From Legionella steelei (lineage in GTDB: Bacteria; Pseudomonadota; Gammaproteobacteria; Legionellales; Legionellaceae): DNA of 64,000 nucleotides. The stretch's first letter is position 1. Each line of letters begins with the position of its first letter. The translations under genes were made by a program, and so were the position numbers. Where the stretch lies: the NCBI RefSeq assembly GCF_001468005.1, contig NZ_LNYY01000019.1:1277941-1341940 (forward strand). The letters run 5' to 3'. Below the pieces are notes generated by a model. That model had not been told where the DNA came from and ran no database searches. It saw only the letters and a program-made list of their open reading frames with translations. Positions 18,059 to 30,317 of this stretch are shown in pieces.

Positions 18059-20247
18059 GATATATAAGTCCTTTCTGCCGGTTTTTTTTCTTTCTTGTAA
18101 TATGCAATTATCAAAGGAAAAATCAGCATTAGAATAAGCAAAAGCAATAACCCTAAAGGCCAAAAAATCGGTTGATTCCAAGCCTGTCTCAATGTGTTTC
18201 GTTTAGGTACATTGATCGCAGTGTATTTTAGTGTTGCAAAAGACATTGTGTTCGGTTTAACGCGTGAAACCCAGCTTTGCGATAAAAGAAACTCTTCAGG
18301 ATGTATACCCCATATCCAGGGCGCGTCATACTGAACAATACGCGTCATAGTATCAATAATCTGCTGTCTTTGGGCATCATTTCCTCTATTTTTCATTAAA
18401 TTAAAGAGGCGATCAAATTCAGGGTTTTGGTAATTAGCCGTGTTTTCACCACCAAATTTTACTTTGCCATTGCCGCCATATAATTGGAATAGAAAGTTTT
18501 CAGGATCTGGATAATCCGCTACCCACCCCCAACTAAATATTTGGGTATCTCCTGTACGCATTTTTTCTTGAAAACGGTTATACAAAGTGGCCCGTACATT
18601 CAAATCTATCCCTATTTGCGCAAATTGTTTGCGCATCCAATCAAATAAGGCTTTGTCCTCAGGCCCACCTGTTGTTGTCACATCATAATGCAAAATTAAA
18701 TGATTTCCTGTAGCCGGATCAACACCATTAGGATATCCGGCTTCAGACATAAGCTTTTGAGCATCCTTAATTGGCCGTCGTTCTGCTTCACCATCTATCC
18801 ATTGATACACATAGGGATTGATTCCTTCTTTGCCCTCTTTAAAACCAAAAATACCCGGCGGAATCGGCCCTTGTGCAGCCATGCCACGCCCATTATAGAA
18901 AATAGCTATGTTTTCATCATAATTTACCGCGATTGAAATAGCCTGTCGTAACTTGCGCGCACGCTCACTAGAGCCTCCAACAACATTATCGAGCATATTA
19001 AAGCCCATGTAGTAAGTACTGGGTTGAAACGTTTGAGTCAGGTATATCTGCTTTTTTTTCATTTCCGATGTGAGTTCTGCCGTGCCATGTTTATTGATGT
19101 GAATGGCTTGATCAAAACTGTCATTACCAATTGCAGAGTTATCATAATAGCCTTGCAAAAATTTATTCCAACGAGGAATTGACTCTTTTTCCAAGGTATA
19201 AATTGCTTTTTCGATTAAAGGTAAACGTTTTCCTGCATTATCCAAATATCCTAACTCTCTGTCCTTATCTGAACCAATACTAGGATAATAATCTTCACGA
19301 AAATTAGGGCTTTTTTGCAACACCATCCTGCGATTTGGATTGTTTTTAACTAACATAAATGGTCCTGTTCCTACAGGATACCAACCCAAAGTAATATTCT
19401 TATCTGCCATGCCTGGTTGAGAATAAAAGAGATCGGCTTCCCAAGGAACAGGTGCAAAAAAACTCATGGCCAGCCAAAATAAAAATTGGGCATATTCACC
19501 TTTTAAAGTAATCTCAAAAGAATAATCATCCAATTTTTTAATCCCTTGCAAGGGATATTTGCGTAAATCAACATATTGTGTGCCACCAGGAAGTGTTTTG
19601 CCATATTCTTTAAAGCCAACAATATAGTCACTCATTAACCCATAAATGGATGAGCTAACTCTAGGATTAGCCAAACGTTTTATTTGATAAATATAATCAT
19701 CCACAATTAATTCGCGCGTACCCGTATATTTGAAATCAGATAATTGATTAATGCCTTCATCCTCTAAATAGTCTGAGGACAATTGATGATAAAGGTATGA
19801 TCCGTTTTTATCTTTGGCAAATGCTGGATGAGGCTGATAATAAATTCCCTTTTTAATTGTTAGGGTATAAACAGTAAAAGCCGCATCCTTACTCTTTTCT
19901 GGCAATGGATTTCCTTGAGCATCAAGGTATCGCAATTGTGGCATTTGTGCAGCAGTCAACGGAGTTAATTGGTATGGCCTTTGTAAGTAATCGTACGTCA
20001 ACAAAGGCTCATAAATTTGAGCAATGAAAAGGTACTCATTTAAGGAGTAAGAAAGTGCGGGATCCAAGGTTTTGGGCTGCTCAGAAAATGATGAATAATA
20101 AATATTTTCATTTGCCTGACTTTTAGGATATGGGTTATTTAAAACCCAAGGCCATGCATATGCAAAACTAACACTCTTAAAAAGAAGCACAATCAGAGCG
20201 ATACGTTGTATACGATTCAAAAAAATATCCTTATCCAAAGTCATCAT
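18055..20247 (-). CDS. ABC transporter substrate-binding protein, family 5, with C-terminal membrane anchor
   Basis: A solute-binding protein of about 730 residues (DppA/OppA type), larger than the usual 500-600. An N-terminal hydrophobic segment acts as signal peptide or anchor; the binding domain shows the family pattern ISIAVNYDENIAIFYNGRG and YPDPENFLFQLYGG. A second hydrophobic helix near the C-terminus (WPLGLLLLLILMLIFPLIIAYY) ends in a basic tail, so the protein is probably tethered to the inner membrane. The start is uncertain: ATGs at 20247 and 20244 are preferred over a GTG at 20292 that lies inside a palindromic repeat. Ligand unknown, probably peptides. Confidence 0.85.
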   Translation of the reverse strand: MMTLDKDIFLNRIQRIALIVLLFKSVSFAYAWPWVLNNPYPKSQANENIYYSSFSEQPKTLDPALSYSLNEYLFIAQIYEPLLTYDYLQRPYQLTPLTAAQMPQLRYLDAQGNPLPEKSKDAAFTVYTLTIKKGIYYQPHPAFAKDKNGSYLYHQLSSDYLEDEGINQLSDFKYTGTRELIVDDYIYQIKRLANPRVSSSIYGLMSDYIVGFKEYGKTLPGGTQYVDLRKYPLQGIKKLDDYSFEITLKGEYAQFLFWLAMSFFAPVPWEADLFYSQPGMADKNITLGWYPVGTGPFMLVKNNPNRRMVLQKSPNFREDYYPSIGSDKDRELGYLDNAGKRLPLIEKAIYTLEKESIPRWNKFLQGYYDNSAIGNDSFDQAIHINKHGTAELTSEMKKKQIYLTQTFQPSTYYMGFNMLDNVVGGSSERARKLRQAISIAVNYDENIAIFYNGRGMAAQGPIPPGIFGFKEGKEGINPYVYQWIDGEAERRPIKDAQKLMSEAGYPNGVDPATGNHLILHYDVTTTGGPEDKALFDWMRKQFAQIGIDLNVRATLYNRFQEKMRTGDTQIFSWGWVADYPDPENFLFQLYGGNGKVKFGGENTANYQNPEFDRLFNLMKNRGNDAQRQQIIDTMTRIVQYDAPWIWGIHPEEFLLSQSWVSRVKPNTMSFATLKYTAINVPKRNTLRQAWNQPIFWPLGLLLLLILMLIFPLIIAYYKKEKKPAERTYIS

Positions 20248-20267
20248 AGGGAGGTAAAGAAAAATGC

Positions 20268-20374
20268 CGACCTCATCCGCCCTAACGGGCACCTTCTCCC
20301 CTCAGGGAGAAGGGAAACTACACGAACCCCAATTGCCCCCTCCGGTCATCAGGAGAGGGGTTGGGCTGAGGGCA
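20268..20374. repeat. Composite palindromic repeat (CCTTCTCCC family)
   Basis: Two hairpins in tandem: CCTTCTCCC-CTCA-GGGAGAAGG at 20292-20313 is perfect, and a second forms between CCCCTCC and GGAGAGGGG at about 20335-20360. GCCC-TAAC-GGGC at 20279-20290 adds a small third stem. It fills the space between ligA and the ABC operon. A related but diverged copy is at 35236. Confidence 0.75.
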
Positions 20375-20383
20375 ACTTAACTG

Positions 20384-22405
<2,022 letters not shown>

Positions 22406-22456
22406 TCATCTCATCCGTATAATCTCAAACCACAGGAGTCATTGCTTTTGAATGCA

Positions 22457-22518
22457 TTGTAGCCTGGGTGCAGGCAAAGCCGTAACCCGGGTTTCGCTGC
22501 GCTGCACCCAGGCTACAA
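22457..22518. repeat. GTAGCCTGGGTGC repeat, long perfect hairpin
   Basis: Arms TTGTAGCCTGGGTGCAG (22457-22473) and CTGCACCCAGGCTACAA (22502-22518) pair perfectly over 17 bp. The inside holds AACCCGGGTT, the second core of the family. This is the most intact copy in the window. It lies between divergent ligA and the secreted hydrolase gene. Confidence 0.9.
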
Positions 22519-22635
22519 TACTCAATAAACTTATAACCAATCAGAGGGTAAGCAATTATCCTAAAACATTAGTTTATCATTAAAAAATATGCTATAGATA
22601 CATGTCGATTTAACATGAATTGGGGCGTGATAAAA

Positions 22636-23541
22636 ATGGATTTTAAACGTATCTTAATAACAGTGTTTTTGTTTCTATTCTCCACATTGATTTACTCTCT
22701 TCCTCAACCAAATGAACATAGCAATTTGGGCATCGCATTCGTTCATGGAACAAATGACCATCGTGAGGATGCGGATGGTGGTTATTGGAAAACTGATTTT
22801 ATGGAAAGTATTGCCCAAGCACTCCCTAATCCTAGAAATTACTATGTAGTTCATTGTGATTACAGTAAGTATATGTGGGAAGAAGATGCTGCAGGATGTA
22901 CAGTGAATCAATTATTAGCATTCATAGAGCATAAAAAAATTGACTCTTTAATTCTTTACACGCACTCCAATGGCGGCAATGTAATGCGTTGGATCCTGTC
23001 AAATCCAACTTATGACAGCCGATACCTGCGATTAAAAAGCAAAATCAAGCACATAGTCGCCCTAGCTCCTTCAAGTGGAGGAACGCCACTTGCGGACATA
23101 CTTCTCAATGGAGGTATTTTTGAAGCCAGTCTGAGCTGGATATTAGGTTATACGGGTGATGCCATTAAGCAACAACGCGTTGGTGACATGAACATCTATA
23201 ATGAAGAGCTTTTATTTGGTACTAAAAATCGACCTTCCCTGCCCGTAGCGTTTAATACCGTTGTGGGGACCGATGTAACCGCCTCACCTTTTTCTTCAGC
23301 CAGCTATTGTAATGGTTATTTACTCAATAGTGGCTTAAAAATTTCCAAAGTCTATTTAGACTCTTGTGCCGATGGCTTTTTAAATTGCAGTTCCCAAGCA
23401 GTTGCTGGTACTGTTTGGTTTTACGATAAGGAAAAAACAGAAGATGAAACGATACTAAGTCACAATCAAAGTCGCCATTCATGTTTTGGGTTAGATAAAA
23501 TACTAATTTCTGCCTTAGCTTTAGAAGGAGCTTCAAAATGA
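22636..23541 (+). CDS. Secreted alpha/beta-hydrolase (lipase-like)
   Basis: The ATG at 22636 gives a 301-residue protein with a signal peptide (KRILITVFLFLFSTLIYS). FVHGTNDH is the oxyanion-side HG motif; THSNGGN holds the likely nucleophile Ser111 in a GxSxG-like elbow with Thr in the first position. D in SCADGF and H in NQSRHSC are candidates for the rest of the triad. Several Cys suggest disulfides. An esterase or lipase exported to the periplasm or outside is likely; the substrate is unknown. Its stop overlaps the start of the DUF4785 gene as ATGA, so the two are co-translated and may act together. Confidence 0.78.
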   Translation: MDFKRILITVFLFLFSTLIYSLPQPNEHSNLGIAFVHGTNDHREDADGGYWKTDFMESIAQALPNPRNYYVVHCDYSKYMWEEDAAGCTVNQLLAFIEHKKIDSLILYTHSNGGNVMRWILSNPTYDSRYLRLKSKIKHIVALAPSSGGTPLADILLNGGIFEASLSWILGYTGDAIKQQRVGDMNIYNEELLFGTKNRPSLPVAFNTVVGTDVTASPFSSASYCNGYLLNSGLKISKVYLDSCADGFLNCSSQAVAGTVWFYDKEKTEDETILSHNQSRHSCFGLDKILISALALEGASK

Positions 23542-24719
23542 GAACTACACTAACCTTATTGTCTTTGTTTTGTTGCTCACAAATCAATGCATTTACGCTC
23601 CCCCAAAACCAAATCAAGTCTTATGATTGTGATGTTTGCAGTACTTTGCCTCATGAAAGTTTGCAAGATAGCTGGAAGATTTCCGAAAACCTTTTAATTA
23701 AAACTGAAAAAAATGTGCAAAAAAGTTATAGTTACAGTCAAAAAATAACGGCAGCTCAATTACAACAAGGCATAAACTTACCCATTCATTCGCCAGAAGC
23801 TGTGCTACGCATCATCCCGCTACAAAAAGACAAAGCTATTCCTGCATTAGAAATAAAAAGTACTGCCAGTAAATTCATGAGTCTCAAAGATGCCTCTTCT
23901 TTGTATAGTCAGGATGAAGCAATCGATGAGTCACTCAGACTGGGTGCACATCAAACCATGCTACAAATCAAACCTGAGTTAGGCTCTGGTAATTTCGTAA
24001 TCCAAAGCAAACACATAAATCCATCAAGTGATGCTGATCAATATCTAATTCATGTTTTTGAAAAATACTCCTTAATCTATTTGCAGGTCGAACCCTCTGA
24101 ATTGCAATATCAATATGGCGATCAATTTAATGCACTCATTCTCCTAAAAGATAATATTACGTCCTATCCAGTGGATGATATTCACGCCTCATTGATAGGT
24201 CCTGATAACCAAATAGTTCCTCTCGAAATCAAACAAGTAAAACGTAATCAATTCCAAGCCAGTACCCAGTTATCTTCTGACGATAATACTCATGGCGGCA
24301 ATTGGTATATTGATGTAGAGGTATCGAGTGAACTGGATGAAAACACACCTACACATCGTAGCGCACGTGCCGCTTTTTCCTATTCGGTGCCTTCTGCCAG
24401 CTTAATGAGCATTAAGAAAGTCTCTTCTAAGCCTTTGACCTTAGCTGCCACTGTGAATGTGGCTACTGCAAGTCGGTATGCCTTACAATGCATTTTATAC
24501 AAGAAAAACGCTAAAGGTGAGGATATTCCGGTTGAAACATCACAAAGTGCGCAATGGCTTGATCCAGGAAAGCAAACAATTCAATTTAGTTTTGACAATT
24601 CGGCACATTTAGCAGAGGATCAGCTCTCAATTGGTTACCTACATCTTACTGATTACGGGCAACTAAAAACGGTTTATCAATATGATCAGCCAATTAGACT
24701 CAGTCAACTTTTGGACTAA
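23538..24719 (+). CDS. DUF4785-type secreted protein
   Basis: A 393-residue protein with a short signal peptide (MRTTLTLLSLFCCSQINA). The mature part starts with a CDVC motif, then beta-rich domains that resemble stacked immunoglobulin-like folds; I recognise this as the DUF4785 family, for which, as I recall, a Legionella structure exists. No catalytic motif is seen. It overlaps the upstream hydrolase gene by 4 bases and is followed after 3 bases by rmuC. It may be a partner or chaperone of the hydrolase; that is inference from coupling alone. Confidence 0.75.
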   Translation: MRTTLTLLSLFCCSQINAFTLPQNQIKSYDCDVCSTLPHESLQDSWKISENLLIKTEKNVQKSYSYSQKITAAQLQQGINLPIHSPEAVLRIIPLQKDKAIPALEIKSTASKFMSLKDASSLYSQDEAIDESLRLGAHQTMLQIKPELGSGNFVIQSKHINPSSDADQYLIHVFEKYSLIYLQVEPSELQYQYGDQFNALILLKDNITSYPVDDIHASLIGPDNQIVPLEIKQVKRNQFQASTQLSSDDNTHGGNWYIDVEVSSELDENTPTHRSARAAFSYSVPSASLMSIKKVSSKPLTLAATVNVATASRYALQCILYKKNAKGEDIPVETSQSAQWLDPGKQTIQFSFDNSAHLAEDQLSIGYLHLTDYGQLKTVYQYDQPIRLSQLLD

Positions 24720-24722
24720 TGA

Positions 24723-25949
24723 ATGCAATTTTTATCTTCAATCTCTTTGCTTGAGGGCATCGCTTGTGCCTTAGCCCTCCAATTTTCATTCTTCATTTGG
24801 TTTTTGCTAAAACAAAATCAACAAAAAAAACTAAGTAAGCAACTACACGAAAAGACTCTTGAGGCATTTACCACGCAATTGCATCAAGTACACGTGAATG
24901 TAAATGAGAAAATCAGCCAAGGACAATTGATAACACAACAAATGATTCATGACACGGTCCAAAAACAAATGACTGATGTTCGAGAACAAATCAACCATAG
25001 CTTTAAACAACACGCCAGCGCGCTCACCTCTCATCTACAATTGCTTACTGAAGAGATTCGTAATCATCTCCATGGACTAACGCAACAAGTCAATCATAAA
25101 TTAGCGGAAGGCTTTGAAAAAACGTCCACTACATTTATTGACGTTGTAAAACGCCTCACGATCATTGATGAGGCACAAAAGAAAATTACTGAATTATCGA
25201 ATCATGTGGTCAGTCTACAAGATGTGTTGGTTGATAAAAAGGCGCGCGGCGCATTTGGTGAAGTGCAGCTCGAAACCTTAATCAGCAATATGATTCCCCC
25301 CAATCATTTTCAAATGCAATATACATTAAGCAATCAAAAACGCGCTGATTGCATTTTATTCCTGCCTGAGCCTACAGGTGATGTGGTTATTGACGCCAAG
25401 TTTCCTCTAGAAACCTATCAACGGCTTATCAATATTGATGCAGGTTCAGTCGAAAAGAAATCTCTGCAACAGCAATTTCGTCAAGACATTCAAAAACATA
25501 TTAAAGATATTGCCGAAAAATACATCATCCCTGGCGAAACTACTGATGGTGCCATGATGTTTATTCCTGCAGAATCCATTTTTGCTGAAATTCATGCCAA
25601 TTATCCAGATTTAATTTCTCTTTCTCAAAGATTAAAAGTATGGATTGTCTCACCCAGTACATTAATGGCAGTCCTAACTACTGCTAAAGCAGTACTTAAA
25701 GATGATGCCACCCGTAAACAAGTGCACATCATTCAAAAACACTTACAATCTCTGGCAGATGACTTCCAACGCTTTGAAAAAAGAATGGACAAACTATCTA
25801 AACACATTGATCAGGCGCATCAAGATGTCAATGAAGTAAATACCTCTGCTAAAAAAATTACCTCTCGTTTTCAAAAAATCGAATCCGTGGATATCGAGTT
25901 AGAGCAGTTAGAGCTCATAGAGACCGATACATCATTGAATGAAAACTAA
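24723..25949 (+). CDS. rmuC: DNA recombination protein RmuC
   Basis: A 408-residue protein with one N-terminal membrane helix (about 10-27), a long coiled coil (about 30-170) and the RmuC nuclease-like domain (ARGAFGEVQLETLI, DAKFPLETYQRL, FIPAESIFAEI). RmuC limits inversions between short inverted repeats, which is relevant to a genome with many palindromic repeats. The DAKFP stretch fits the PD-(D/E)xK-like core. It lies 3 bases after the DUF4785 gene, probably in one transcript though unrelated in function. Confidence 0.93.
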   Translation: MQFLSSISLLEGIACALALQFSFFIWFLLKQNQQKKLSKQLHEKTLEAFTTQLHQVHVNVNEKISQGQLITQQMIHDTVQKQMTDVREQINHSFKQHASALTSHLQLLTEEIRNHLHGLTQQVNHKLAEGFEKTSTTFIDVVKRLTIIDEAQKKITELSNHVVSLQDVLVDKKARGAFGEVQLETLISNMIPPNHFQMQYTLSNQKRADCILFLPEPTGDVVIDAKFPLETYQRLINIDAGSVEKKSLQQQFRQDIQKHIKDIAEKYIIPGETTDGAMMFIPAESIFAEIHANYPDLISLSQRLKVWIVSPSTLMAVLTTAKAVLKDDATRKQVHIIQKHLQSLADDFQRFEKRMDKLSKHIDQAHQDVNEVNTSAKKITSRFQKIESVDIELEQLELIETDTSLNEN

Positions 25950-26007
25950 GATATTGTCTTGAAGTTGTGTAGCCTGGGTATTGATTTAAAGAAAATAGCG
26001 AAAGATT

Positions 26008-26625
26008 ATGATGTCCCCATTTAATAAAAATACTTATACTAATCAAACATTCACGCAATTAACCATTGAAAAAGAACGAATCGAACGCATTGATTTTGAA
26101 AATTGTCAATTTAAACAATGTAAATTCATTGATGTTATATTCCATCATACAAAATTCACTGATTGCGATTTTGAATCCTGTGATTTGGCTCTGACAAAAT
26201 TTCCGAGTTGTAAATTCTCAGAAGTCTCTTTTAAAAATTCAAAGCTCATTGGGATAAACTGGACGGAATTGAGTTGGCCCTTGGTCAAGCTAACAAGCCC
26301 CCTCTATTTTTATAGCAGTAATCTGAGCCACTCCAGTTTTTACGGATTAGAACTCTCTAACTTAATTATTGAAGAATGCAAGGCTCATGATATTGATTTT
26401 CGAGAAGCAAATTTAAGTCATGCGAGCTTTATAGACTCCGATTTACTAAATAGCTTGTTTCTCCATACCAATTTAAGTGCTGCAGATTTTACAAACGCCA
26501 TCAACTACACCATTGATCCGAATGAAAATAGAATCAAGCATGCACGTTTTTCTTTCCCAGACGTCATCGCCTTGTTACATCATTTTGATATCAAAATTCA
26601 AGGCTTGCCTGGTAGTGATTCGTAA
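26008..26625 (+). CDS. Pentapeptide-repeat protein
   Basis: A 205-residue protein made of repeated A(D/N)LxF-like pentapeptides from about residue 22 to 165, for example FENCQFKQCKFIDV and FTDCDFESCDLALTKF, predicted to form a right-handed quadrilateral beta-helix. Family members such as Qnr and McbG mimic DNA and protect gyrase, but other functions exist and the sequence does not decide. Two adjacent ATGs (26008, 26011) can serve as start. It stands alone between rmuC and mfd. Cytoplasmic; no signal peptide. Confidence 0.88.
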   Translation: MMSPFNKNTYTNQTFTQLTIEKERIERIDFENCQFKQCKFIDVIFHHTKFTDCDFESCDLALTKFPSCKFSEVSFKNSKLIGINWTELSWPLVKLTSPLYFYSSNLSHSSFYGLELSNLIIEECKAHDIDFREANLSHASFIDSDLLNSLFLHTNLSAADFTNAINYTIDPNENRIKHARFSFPDVIALLHHFDIKIQGLPGSDS

Positions 26626-26818
26626 TGCCATCCCTGTATGTGTTATGACTAAAATAACTCAAAGTGAGGGATCTGCACTCTGTAGTATGGTGTTACAATG
26701 AGAAATCCTCGTCGGACCCGGGATGAAAGCACTAAAAATAAATAATCCGCAATTTTAAGATGAACCAAGACAACACATCAGGTATAATAGCCAATTTTTA
26801 AACCCGAATGTCTAAGCT

Positions 26819-29800
26819 ATGCCCATAAATACCTTACTCTATCAATCGACGCAGGCCAAACAAATATGGGGACAACTCCATGGAAGCAGCTTAGCACTAG
26901 CACTTGCTGAATATTGCCAACAGACTTCTGGAATTAAATTATTGATTGCGAAAGACAATCTCAGTGCAAATCAGTTGCAAGCAGAATTGAATTTCTTTCT
27001 CAATCCAAATTCCCCTCAAGAATTATTGTTTTTTCCCGATTGGGAAACACTCCCTTATGACCAATTCTCCCCCCACCAGGATATTATTTCCGAACGATTA
27101 TATACATTAAGTCGCATCCAACAAGTAACAGATGCCATTGTCATCACTTCAGCAAGTACTTTAATGCATAGGCTTTGTCCACCTGAATTTTTGAATCAAT
27201 ATGCTTTAATGCTAAAAGAAGGACAAAAACTGGATTTAACTGCTTTTCGTAACCAGCTACAGCAATCCGGTTATCATTGTGTGAATAAGGTACTTGAGCA
27301 CGGCGAATTTGCTTTACGCGGCTCCATTATTGATGTGTATCCTATGGGGTCTGGTTTGCCATTTCGTATTGAGCTTTTCGACGATGAAATCGAAAGTCTC
27401 CGCGAATTTGATACAGAAACCCAACGTACTATAGAAAAAATAAAAGAAATCAATGTATTGCCTGCACGAGAGTTCCCTTTAAATGAACAAAGCCAGCTCC
27501 TGTTTCGACGTGCTTTTAGGGAACTATTTCCAGGGAATCCAAGTCAATGCCCTATTTATGAGGCAATCAGTGAAGGCCAGTTTCCTTCTGGAATCGAATA
27601 TTATCTGCCTTTGTTTTTTGAAAAAACGGTCACTTTTTTCGATTATCTGCCAGAAAATGCCAAGATTTGCCTGATTGAAGACATCCAAAATAATGCAGAA
27701 CAATTCTGGCAAGAGTTGAACGAGCGTTATGAGCAAAGACGATATGATGTCAGTAGGCCAATTTTATCACCTCCAGCATGTTTTATTAATCCGACGGAAT
27801 TATTAACTCAAGCCAATACGTACGAACAACTTCGCTTGTTCCAAAATACTTCAGATAAAAAAGGGGCTGTGGTTAATTTTGACATTATTTCGGGCCCACA
27901 ATTACCCATAGATAGGAAAACACAAGAGCCTCTAAGCCAGCTGCGTGAATATTGTGCTGATTCTTCACGCCGCTATTTACTGGTAGTCGAAAGTGCTGGA
28001 CGGCGTGAAGTGTTGCTTGATTTGCTTAAGCCAAGCGGCATTAGCGCTAAAGTCCAAACCTCATGGCATGATTTTATTAATGATACTGCGCCAATCAACA
28101 TCAGTACTGGGAGTCTCATTTACGGATGTGAGCTAAAACAGAGTAATCTCGTTATTATTGTTGAATCACAATTATTTGGAGAACAAAGTACCCCCCAAAG
28201 ACGGAGTGCACAAAAAACTGTTGACCCCGACTTAATTATCCGTGATATGGCCGAACTACGTGTTGGTGCTCCAGTAGTACATCTCCAATTTGGTGTAGGG
28301 CGTTATCAGGGATTACAGCATATTGAATCCAATGGGATTGCCAGTGAATTTTTAGTTCTTACCTATGCAGGCGAAGACAAGATTTATGTACCGGTAACTT
28401 CACTGCACATGATTAGTCGCTACACTGGCGTTGATAGTGATCATGCACCCTTACATAAACTGGGTTCGGATCAATGGCAAAAAGAAAAGAAAAAAGCCGC
28501 TGAAAAAATCCATGATATTGCTATCGAATTACTTGATCTTTATGCCAAAAGAGAAGCACAGCCTGGGCAGCAATATCAAGTAGATCACAATGAATATGTA
28601 AAATTTGCTAGTGCTTTTCCATTTACAGAAACACCAGATCAATTAAACGCTATCGAACAAATCATAAAAGATATGGAATCGCCAAGACCTATGGATCGTT
28701 TAATTTGTGGGGATGTAGGTTTTGGTAAAACCGAAGTAGCCATGCGCGCTGCTTTTGTTGCGGTACAAAACAATAAGCAAGTCTGCATTCTAGTCCCAAC
28801 CACTCTGCTGGCAGGGCAACATTTTGAATCATTCCGAGATCGATTTGCCGACTTCCCCATCAATATTGAGTTGCTCTCACGTTTTCGTTCAGCCAAAGAA
28901 ACTGAAACAGTTCTTGCATCCTTAAAATCAGGAGCCGTTGATATAGTCATAGGAACACATAAACTATTTCAAAGTAAGATTGCTTTTAAAAATCTTGGAT
29001 TACTTATTATTGATGAAGAACATCGGTTTGGGGTGAAACAAAAAGAACACATCAAAGCCTTACGTACCTATGTCGATATTCTATCCATGACTGCGACCCC
29101 AATTCCTAGAACATTAAACATGGCAATGGCTGGAATCAGAGATATCTCGCTCATGACCACACCACCTGCCAAACGTCTCGCAATTAAAACATTCTGGCAA
29201 GAGAAAAAAGATTCCACCGTACGCGAAGCCATCCTTAGGGAAATCCTTCGAGGTGGCCAAGTCTTTTTCCTGTATAATAATGTGGAAACGATCGAGCACA
29301 TGTGTCAGGAATTGCAAGCTCTAGTTCCGGAGGCAAAAATCCGTACGGCTCATGGGCAAATGCGTGAACGTGAGCTAGAACGAGTCATGTCTGATTTTTA
29401 TCATCATCGCTTTAATGTCTTAGTCTGCACCACGATCATTGAAACCGGTATCGACATTCCCACCGCCAATACAATTATTATTGACCGTGCAGATAAATTT
29501 GGTTTAGCACAACTGCATCAGTTACGTGGACGTGTAGGTCGTTCTCATCATCAAGCCTATGCGTATTTATTGACGCCTAATGAAAAATTACTCACCTCCG
29601 ATGCCACCAAGCGTTTAGAGGCTATTGTCTCCTTGGAGGATCTGGGCGCAGGCTTCACTCTAGCAACCCACGATCTAGAAATTCGTGGAGCAGGTGAGCT
29701 TTTAGGAGAGGACCAAAGTGGGAACATGCAGGCGATTGGCTTTAACTTGTTTATGGAAATGCTCGATAGAGCGGTTCATGATTTAAAAGCTGGAAAAATT

Positions 29801-30262
29801 CCTGAGTTATCTGCCCCCATGCATCAAGGTCCCGAGATTGATTTACGAATCAGTGCAATTATTCCTGATGAATATATTCCAGATATCCATAACCGACTCA
29901 TTATGTACAAACGCATTGCCAATGCAAAAACTAAAGAGCAATTGCATGACTTACAAGTTGAGTTAATTGATCGATTTGGTTTGTTACCACACCAAGTCAA
30001 ACATTTATTATTGATTACTGAATTAAAATTGAAGGCTGAAACAATGGGAATTCAAAAGATCAGTGCTGGTGCACAGCAAGGCAAGCTGGAATTTAGTGAA
30101 AAACCCAATATTGATCCGGCCATTTTAATTAATTTGATTCAAGTACACGCCAAAAGGTATCAAATGGAAGGACCGCAACGCTTGCGTTTTACTCTTGACA
30201 GTACCTCCTCAGAAGAGCGTATTTTTGAAATAAGTGCCCTGCTTAATAAATTAAATGGATAA
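26819..30262 (+). CDS. mfd: Transcription-repair coupling factor
   Basis: An 1147-residue protein of normal length. The N-terminal UvrB-like domains ([13 protein letters not shown]) are followed by the RNA polymerase-interacting CarD-like domain ([13 protein letters not shown], about 487), and the helicase/translocase core with Walker [29 protein letters not shown], and the RGRVGRS motif, then the C-terminal TRCF domain. Mfd removes stalled RNA polymerase from DNA lesions and recruits UvrA. It is monocistronic; intact. Confidence 0.98.
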   Translation: MPINTLLYQSTQAKQIWGQLHGSSLALALAEYCQQTSGIKLLIAKDNLSANQLQAELNFFLNPNSPQELLFFPDWETLPYDQFSPHQDIISERLYTLSRIQQVTDAIVITSASTLMHRLCPPEFLNQYALMLKEGQKLDLTAFRNQLQQSGYHCVNKVLEHGEFALRGSIIDVYPMGSGLPFRIELFDDEIESLREFDTETQRTIEKIKEINVLPAREFPLNEQSQLLFRRAFRELFPGNPSQCPIYEAISEGQFPSGIEYYLPLFFEKTVTFFDYLPENAKICLIEDIQNNAEQFWQELNERYEQRRYDVSRPILSPPACFINPTELLTQANTYEQLRLFQNTSDKKGAVVNFDIISGPQLPIDRKTQEPLSQLREYCADSSRRYLLVVESAGRREVLLDLLKPSGISAKVQTSWHDFINDTAPINISTGSLIYGCELKQSNLVIIVESQLFGEQSTPQRRSAQKTVDPDLIIRDMAELRVGAPVVHLQFGVGRYQGLQHIESNGIASEFLVLTYAGEDKIYVPVTSLHMISRYTGVDSDHAPLHKLGSDQWQKEKKKAAEKIHDIAIELLDLYAKREAQPGQQYQVDHNEYVKFASAFPFTETPDQLNAIEQIIKDMESPRPMDRLICGDVGFGKTEVAMRAAFVAVQNNKQVCILVPTTLLAGQHFESFRDRFADFPINIELLSRFRSAKETETVLASLKSGAVDIVIGTHKLFQSKIAFKNLGLLIIDEEHRFGVKQKEHIKALRTYVDILSMTATPIPRTLNMAMAGIRDISLMTTPPAKRLAIKTFWQEKKDSTVREAILREILRGGQVFFLYNNVETIEHMCQELQALVPEAKIRTAHGQMRERELERVMSDFYHHRFNVLVCTTIIETGIDIPTANTIIIDRADKFGLAQLHQLRGRVGRSHHQAYAYLLTPNEKLLTSDATKRLEAIVSLEDLGAGFTLATHDLEIRGAGELLGEDQSGNMQAIGFNLFMEMLDRAVHDLKAGKIPELSAPMHQGPEIDLRISAIIPDEYIPDIHNRLIMYKRIANAKTKEQLHDLQVELIDRFGLLPHQVKHLLLITELKLKAETMGIQKISAGAQQGKLEFSEKPNIDPAILINLIQVHAKRYQMEGPQRLRFTLDSTSSEERIFEISALLNKLNG

Positions 30263-30317
30263 AATGATCTGGAACAGGGTAACCCAGGATAGGTGTAGGA
30301 TTATTGAATGATAAAGT

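Noticed and set aside
20248-20292. GTG start for the ABC binding protein
   Set aside because: It lies inside a palindromic repeat; ATGs at 20247 and 20244 precede the signal-anchor sequence.
26008-26625. Quinolone resistance (Qnr) protein
   Set aside because: Pentapeptide repeats are present, but nothing specific for gyrase-protecting loops is visible, so only the fold is called.
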